Below are positions 12,760-13,684 of a stretch of 13,684 bases of DNA, one piece after another. The stretch comes from Euryarchaeota archaeon UBA220 (GTDB taxonomy: Archaea > Thermoplasmatota > Poseidoniia > Poseidoniales > Thalassarchaeaceae). A model generated the notes under the pieces. It did no database searches and was not told the origin of the DNA. It saw nothing but the letters and a program-made list of their open reading frames with translations. Both the position numbers and the translations under genes were made by a program. The stretch covers positions 1 through 13,684 of the forward strand of contig DAON01000071.1 in assembly GCA_002501885.1 (NCBI GenBank). Reading direction: 5' to 3'. Each line of letters opens with the position of its first letter. Position 1 is the stretch's first letter.

Positions 12760-12778
12760 CGAGGGACTATGTCCCTCG
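12760..12778 (-). terminator. 8-bp hairpin directly after the RaSEA stop
   Basis: CGAGGGAC-ATA-GTCCCTCG: a perfect 8-bp stem and 3-base loop starting on the base after the stop codon (12779-12781). It is the longest perfect hairpin of the window. No T-run follows; the promoter-like GCTTAAG is 6 bases further. It probably forms the 3' end of the upstream message. Confidence 0.5.
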
Positions 12779-13684
12779 TCAGGGTGCTCTGAGGAGATCT
12801 GTTGGCGAGCCTCGTCTATCGCTACCTGTTCCGAGAGGAACTGGTAATGACAAATCGTTGCATATCTCAGCTTTCCATACTGCCTTGCAATCACAAGTCA
12901 GTCCTTCGAGTTCTCGTAGGTCTGCTGAGACTGAATATCTCTCTATTGCAGATACTACATCTTCGTCGCACTTGCCACAATTGTGAGCACCTCGGAGCTT
13001 TCCTCCAGCAGTGGGATGAACTATCATTCGTACTCCTGCTCCCGCCGTATCTGCATGAGTGTTCTCTAGCATGTCCACAAGGGACCAAAGCCACGGTGGA
13101 CGATACTCTCGATTACGATAGAGTCGATCCACTACGGTACGCCGCTGGATGTTCATCGGATTCACTGAGATATCTTGCGAGTGCGGAGCAACCTCACTAA
13201 CCCATTTTGTAGTCAGTCTTAGAGCATCGCCCTCTGACATGAATGGTGGCTTGAAAATGAGGTAGGTTTTGACTCTCAAATTATTGTCTTTCAGCATCTC
13301 CACAGAGCGGTGCCATTGCTTAGTCGAGAATCCCTTGTTGACATGGAATCTCAGCACCGTATCATCGTATGCCTCGAGACCTATTGCTACTGTACATCCG
13401 GGGTGCCTCTCAGCGACCCATGCAATCTTCTCAGGAGTACACATCTGTGCCTGGGCCTCGACTACAAGATGCAGTCCTCTTTCGTGAGTTTCCCTGAGAA
13501 TAGCATCTTGCCATTCAGGAGGATTCTCACGGTCCTCAAAGAATGTCCCAGAAGTGTACACTTTGATCATGCTACATCCTTCGAAGTCGTCGAGTCTGCG
13601 CTTCGCTTCTTCCCACTGGGCGAACAAGTCGTCTGAAGATACATCGTCCCTGACATCGTTGAAGTAGCCACAGAAGGTACAACC
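12779..13684 (-). CDS. raSEA: archaeosine biosynthesis radical SAM protein (RaSEA-like), 5' end outside window
   Basis: Radical-SAM enzyme that, with the lyase ArcS, turns the preQ0-lysine adduct in tRNA into archaeosine (family knowledge). 301 residues are visible and the N-terminus lies beyond the right edge. The first visible residues, CTFCGYF, give the last two cysteines of the CxxxCxxC iron-sulfur motif. Next come VYTSGTFFEDREN (about 13561-13523), VVEAQAQM and IGLEAYDD as later barrel strands, KTYLIFKPP, then NPMNIQRRTVVDRL and YRPPWLWS (about 13160-13080). These last blocks are what I recall as typical of the RaSEA family. The C-terminal part has HNCGKCDED and CDCKAVW, a second Cys cluster that may bind metal. 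A tail of about 25 residues follows. No other archaeosine gene (tgtA, arcS) lies in the window. Confidence 0.85.
   Translation of the reverse strand, partial: GCTFCGYFNDVRDDVSSDDLFAQWEEAKRRLDDFEGCSMIKVYTSGTFFEDRENPPEWQDAILRETHERGLHLVVEAQAQMCTPEKIAWVAERHPGCTVAIGLEAYDDTVLRFHVNKGFSTKQWHRSVEMLKDNNLRVKTYLIFKPPFMSEGDALRLTTKWVSEVAPHSQDISVNPMNIQRRTVVDRLYRNREYRPPWLWSLVDMLENTHADTAGAGVRMIVHPTAGGKLRGAHNCGKCDEDVVSAIERYSVSADLRELEGLTCDCKAVWKAEICNDLSLPVPLGTGSDRRGSPTDLLRAP

Noticed and set aside
1..13684. tRNA genes, CRISPR arrays, insertion sequences, prophage or defence genes
   Set aside because: No cloverleaf, regular repeat-spacer pattern, transposase motif or terminal inverted repeat was seen; the content looks like core chromosome plus a few lineage-specific genes.

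Overview
The window (about 50% GC) reads as chromosomal DNA of a euryarchaeon of the Thermoplasmata line, most likely Marine Group II (Candidatus Poseidoniales). The case rests on four things: an archaeal information-processing cluster in the order ftsZ, secE, spt5, uL11, uL1, uL10, L12; archaeal P-stalk proteins ending in GLGxLFG; a RaSEA-type archaeosine enzyme; and a uL11 C-terminus whose wording (VNVEGMTPK) is like that of Thermoplasma. The lineage is an inference from sequence resemblance; no 16S or other marker is present. The start signals are mixed: clear Shine-Dalgarno motifs inside operons, and a few apparently leaderless starts.

Left end (1-2280): a 3'-truncated cation/H+ antiporter of the CAX family runs leftward. 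Diverging from it are an AK6/Fap7-type adenylate kinase and a CDP-alcohol phosphatidyltransferase of phospholipid head-group synthesis; their reading frames almost touch. Middle (2369-7135): ftsZ stands alone between two hairpin/promoter junctions. It is followed by secE-spt5-uL11-uL1-uL10-L12, which joins the Sec translocon, transcription elongation and the ribosomal L1/L11/P-stalk proteins. Two members are abnormal. Spt5 carries a long N-terminal Nudix-like domain with a degenerate Nudix box. uL11 consists of the C-terminal rRNA-binding domain only, and an in-frame stop next to its start excludes a longer N-terminus.

Right of the ribosomal cluster (7194-9418) lie three rightward genes of unknown function: a soluble protein, a secreted Cys/His/Trp-rich lipoprotein, and a membrane-anchored exported protein. 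They abut, end to end, a leftward block (9419-13684). In transcription order that block holds an archaeosine radical-SAM enzyme (RaSEA, 5' part outside the window), a small two-helix membrane protein, a polytopic membrane protein resembling heme-copper oxidase subunit I but lacking most heme ligands, and the translation-associated P-loop NTPase YchF.

No gene-free stretch exceeds 300 bases; the longest are about 90 bases. Several gaps share one plan: stop codon, short perfect GC-rich hairpin, then an AT-rich promoter-like box a few bases later. I saw no tRNA, rRNA, CRISPR array, insertion sequence or attachment site.
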